A stretch of DNA of 37,286 bases. Origin: Deltaproteobacteria bacterium (GTDB lineage: Bacteria > Desulfobacterota > Desulfuromonadia > Desulfuromonadales > JAAYDE01). The DNA is taken from NCBI GenBank assembly GCA_012729375.1, contig JAAYDE010000036.1:1-37286 (forward strand), given 5' to 3'. The notes beneath the pieces are model-generated. The model saw only the letters and a list, made by a program, of their open reading frames with translations, searched no databases and was not told the origin of the DNA. The position numbers and the translations under genes were made by a program. Shown here in pieces: positions 34,981-37,286 of the stretch. Every line of letters starts with the position of its first letter. Position 1 is the stretch's first letter.

Positions 34981-35634
34981 GTGAGTTTTTACATCGGCCG
35001 AGAAGACGCCTTATTGGTAGTCGACCTGCAGAACGACTTTCTTCGGGGGGGCGCTCTGGCCGTTGCCGGGGGGAACGAAATCCTTCCCGGAGTCAACCGG
35101 CTCATGGAATTTTTCCACCGCCGGGGCGGGCGGATCGTTTTGACCCAGGATTGGCACCCGGCCGACCATCTTTCCTTTGCCTCCCAGCATGAGGGCAGGA
35201 AGCCTTTCGAGGCCATCGAGGGGCTCGACGGCATCGGACCGATCCTGTGGCCGGATCACTGTGTCCAAGGCAGCCCCGGTGCCTCTTTGGCGCCGCTTCT
35301 CAATGCCTCCCTGGCCCATCTGGTGATCCGCAAAGGGATCCACCGCCGGATCGACAGCTATTCCACCTTTTTCGAAAACGACGGCAAGACCCCCACCGGC
35401 CTGGCGGGATATCTCCGGGAAATCGGTGTTTCCCGCATCTTCCTGTGCGGACTGGCCCTCGATTACTGCGTCTTCTGGTCGGCCATGGATGGCCGCAAAA
35501 AAGGTTTCGAGGTTAATGTCATCACCGACCTCTGCCGGGGCATCGGTACGCAGAGCTCCATCGAGGCCCTGCGGGAAATGACCGCCGCCGGGGTGGTCTT
35601 CGTCCACGCCGAGAATTTTAGCGGTACCGGGTGA
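34981..35634 (+). CDS. pncA: Nicotinamidase
   Basis: Hydrolyses nicotinamide to nicotinate for NAD salvage. The isochorismatase-fold triad is D15, K118 and C163, and D57, H59 and H63 (TQDWHPADHLSF) are the metal ligands. LWPDHCVQGSPGA is typical of PncA. Length 217 aa. I chose GTG 34981 because AGGAG lies 5 nt upstream; a GTG at 34945 in the same frame would add 12 residues with no family match. It follows hsp20 by 42 nt and may be co-transcribed. Confidence 0.93.
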   Translation: MSFYIGREDALLVVDLQNDFLRGGALAVAGGNEILPGVNRLMEFFHRRGGRIVLTQDWHPADHLSFASQHEGRKPFEAIEGLDGIGPILWPDHCVQGSPGASLAPLLNASLAHLVIRKGIHRRIDSYSTFFENDGKTPTGLAGYLREIGVSRIFLCGLALDYCVFWSAMDGRKKGFEVNVITDLCRGIGTQSSIEALREMTAAGVVFVHAENFSGTG

Positions 35635-35657
35635 ATTCTCAAACGGTCGCGCTTTTT
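35620..35657 (+). terminator. Candidate terminator after pncA
   Basis: AGCG-GT-ACCG (35620-35629) pairs with CGGT-CG-CGCT (35644-35653) with a 2x2 internal mismatch, then four T. The loop is 14 nt, so it is a moderate candidate. It overlaps the pncA stop, in the 111-bp gap between convergent pncA and rlmI. Confidence 0.42.
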
Positions 35658-35745
35658 GTCGGTTTCAGGAGGTCTTCCAGCTTTGGGAAGTGGCTTCCTT
35701 GCGCCCTTGGCAGGGCGGGGCAGATCGCTTTCCGCCGTCGGCGCC

Positions 35746-36936
35746 CTAGCGGACGCGGCAGATGAGGCCCTTGAGATAGGCGCCTTCCGGAAAGTTCAGG
35801 GCTGCGGGGTGGTCCGCGTCCTGGCGGAGGTGCTTGATGACCAGCGCCCGGCGCCCGGCGTCCAGAGCGGCGTCGGCGACAATCTTCTGGAACAGGTCCG
35901 GCTCCAGCATCCCCGAACAGGAGAAGGTGAACAGGGTTCCTTCTGGCTTCAGCAGCTTGAAGGCGAGGAGATTGATATCCTTGTAGCCGCGACAGGCTCC
36001 CGGTAGCTGGTGCCGGGACTCGGCGAACTTGGGCGGGTCGAGGATGATGAGGTCGAAACAACGTCTTTCGTCGCGGAAACGGCGCAGAAGGGCGAAGACG
36101 TCGCCGCAGAGATGGGTGACCCGTTGGTCATCCAGGTCGTTGCGGAGGATGTTGCGGCGGGCCAGCTCCAGAGCGTCGGCAGAAGCGTCGATATTGACCA
36201 CATTCTCCGCTCCGCCCTTGAGTGCCGGGACGGCGAATCCCCCGGAGTAGGAAAAGCAGTTGAGGACCTGGGCGGCGACGGCGAATTCCCCGGCCAGTCG
36301 GCGGTTTTCCCGCTGGTCGAGGTAGAAGCCGGTTTTGTGTCCGCGGCGGATATCGACCAGGAAGCGACAGCCGTACTCGCTGATTTCCACAAGATCCGGG
36401 GGCTCGGCACCCCAGAGCAGGCCGCAGCGCTGGGGAAGTCCCTCCTTGGAGCGCACCTCGAGATCGGACCTTTCGTAGACTGTTGGTGCCCCGGTGAGTT
36501 CCCTTAGTTGGCGGACGATTTCCCCGCGCCACCTTTCCCCTCCCGCCGAGGAAAACTGGCAGACGAGGATCTCTCCATAACGGTCAATGACCACCCCCGG
36601 CAGACCATCCGCTTCGGCATTGACGAGGCGCAGAGCGGATTTTTCACTCTTTTCGGGGAAGAGCTGCCGGCGCAGGGAAAAGGCCTCTTCCAGGCGCCGG
36701 CGGAAAAAGGCGGCATCGATTTCCTCCCCTTCATCGAAGGTCCAGACCCGCAGAAGAATCTGCGAGGAGGGGGAAAAGGCCCCCTGCGCCAGAAATTTCC
36801 CTTGCTCCGAAAGGATCTTCACGGTATCTCCCGGCGCGGGAGCGCCTTCGATGCGGGCGACCGCCCCCGAAAACACCCAGGGGTGACGGCGCTCCAGGGA
36901 TTTGCTTCGTCCCGGTTTGATAAAAGCAGTCGGCAT
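35746..36936 (-). CDS. rlmI: RlmI-type 23S rRNA m5C methyltransferase
   Basis: A 396-aa SAM-dependent methyltransferase, the same length as E. coli RlmI, which methylates C1962 of 23S rRNA. An N-terminal PUA domain (about residues 3-75) is followed by the methyltransferase core: motif I VLNCFSYSGGFA (224-235), NIDAS, DPPKF at 300-304 and the catalytic C340 in TFSCSG. GAGG precedes the ATG. Another RlmI-like methyltransferase of the same COG1092 family is possible, so the exact target base is inferred. Confidence 0.88.
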   Translation of the reverse strand: MPTAFIKPGRSKSLERRHPWVFSGAVARIEGAPAPGDTVKILSEQGKFLAQGAFSPSSQILLRVWTFDEGEEIDAAFFRRRLEEAFSLRRQLFPEKSEKSALRLVNAEADGLPGVVIDRYGEILVCQFSSAGGERWRGEIVRQLRELTGAPTVYERSDLEVRSKEGLPQRCGLLWGAEPPDLVEISEYGCRFLVDIRRGHKTGFYLDQRENRRLAGEFAVAAQVLNCFSYSGGFAVPALKGGAENVVNIDASADALELARRNILRNDLDDQRVTHLCGDVFALLRRFRDERRCFDLIILDPPKFAESRHQLPGACRGYKDINLLAFKLLKPEGTLFTFSCSGMLEPDLFQKIVADAALDAGRRALVIKHLRQDADHPAALNFPEGAYLKGLICRVR

Positions 36937-37286
36937 GTTGGCCTCGTTTTTTCAGGTTACGAATGGTTGCATCAGGTGCCAAAGGCTGGAAAGCACTGAC
37001 CGCCGAGGGTAGTTTCATCCGGAAAAGGCTTTTTTGGGCATCTCGGCTTCAATCTGTGCCTAAACTTAAGAGTCGTACCCCGGCCTTGCTCACATTCGCC
37101 TGGGTTTGCGTATGGAAACTGGCGTAAAAGCTCCTTGGAGACAAGTAACATACAATTGCCTAAAGAGTCGAAAAAAGTTAAAGTCAATTATCAGGATAAT
37201 ATTATAAAGAAATTAATTTTATTTTGGAAAATAGTTTTTAAAAAATTTTTAAACTTCATGGAGGGGCTTCGATAAAGACACGACCC
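36937..37286. other. Non-coding region at the right edge, very AT-rich at its end
   Basis: This 350 bp upstream of rlmI shows no supported gene. A hairpin with arms CGCC...GTTT and AAAC...GGCG lies at 37097-37124, and CTCC-TT-GGAG follows soon after. From about 37170 to 37255 the sequence becomes strikingly A/T-rich, with runs of A and T, unlike the rest of the window. A reverse-strand TTGACT (37187-37182) has only a poor -10. This end probably belongs to the promoter of a gene outside the window (inference). Confidence 0.4.

Noticed and set aside
36972..37187. 71-aa reverse frame upstream of rlmI
   Set aside because: TTG start lies in an AT-rich tract with no ribosome-binding site, and the product resembles no family I know.

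Overview
This is a gene-dense, high-GC stretch of chromosome that encodes core cell functions. Gene content, protein sequences and operon order (rnc-era-der, leuS-lptE-holA, yceD-rpmF-plsX-fabHDG-acpP-fabF, nrdR-ribDE-ribBA-ribH-nusB) suggest a Gram-negative bacterium of the Desulfuromonadia/Geobacter type (formerly Deltaproteobacteria). LptE, the lipid A-era cell-envelope genes and an HPrK-like P-loop protein fit this. The assignment is inference from family knowledge; there is no rRNA or tRNA in the window to confirm it.

Layout. 1-1945: a forward gene for a large protein with an HPr kinase-like nucleotide-binding core, ended by a clear intrinsic terminator. 2074-7910: a reverse operon tmk-holB-ricT-metG-tatD/radical SAM, driven by a good promoter at 7962-7990. 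Its order matches the Bacillus tmk...holB-ricT...metS-tatD region. 8062-15752: forward genes for RNA processing and ribosome assembly (rnc, era, der), initiation factor 1, leucyl-tRNA synthetase, LPS transport (lptE) and the clamp-loader delta subunit (holA). 15789-16052: rpsT on the reverse strand with its own promoter, a TTG start and a terminator that overlaps the end of holA. 16234-18362: murJ and an alkylguanine-DNA methyltransferase. 18680-19474: mazG on the reverse strand, between two non-coding stretches of about 320 bp each.

19801-34262: a nearly continuous forward block. It starts with yceD and rpmF, then fatty-acid and phospholipid synthesis (plsX, fabH, fabD, fabG, acpP, fabF), then rpiB, glyA, a dCMP-type deaminase and nrdR, then the complete riboflavin set (ribD, ribE, ribBA, ribH), nusB and hom. 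Several hairpins inside the block (after yceD, acpP and rpiB) look like partial terminators that would split it into expression units. 34474-35634: a small heat-shock protein and a nicotinamidase. 35746-36936: an RlmI-type rRNA methyltransferase on the reverse strand. 36937-37286: non-coding, becoming very AT-rich at the right edge.

How the genes work together: the window holds two clamp-loader subunits (delta, delta-prime), thymidylate kinase, dCMP deaminase and the NrdR repressor (DNA precursors and replication); a ribosome set (RNase III, Era, Der, IF-1, S20, L32, YceD, MetRS, LeuRS, RlmI); envelope and lipid synthesis (LptE, MurJ, PlsX, Fab enzymes, ACP); and cofactor synthesis. I see no mobile elements, CRISPR arrays, prophage or toxin-antitoxin genes. 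I found no convincing new multi-gene system. The items most worth a second look are the HPrK-like protein, the TatD-radical SAM fusion, the hairpin-masked Shine-Dalgarno ahead of hsp20, the structured leuS leader and the apparently near-leaderless yceD transcript.
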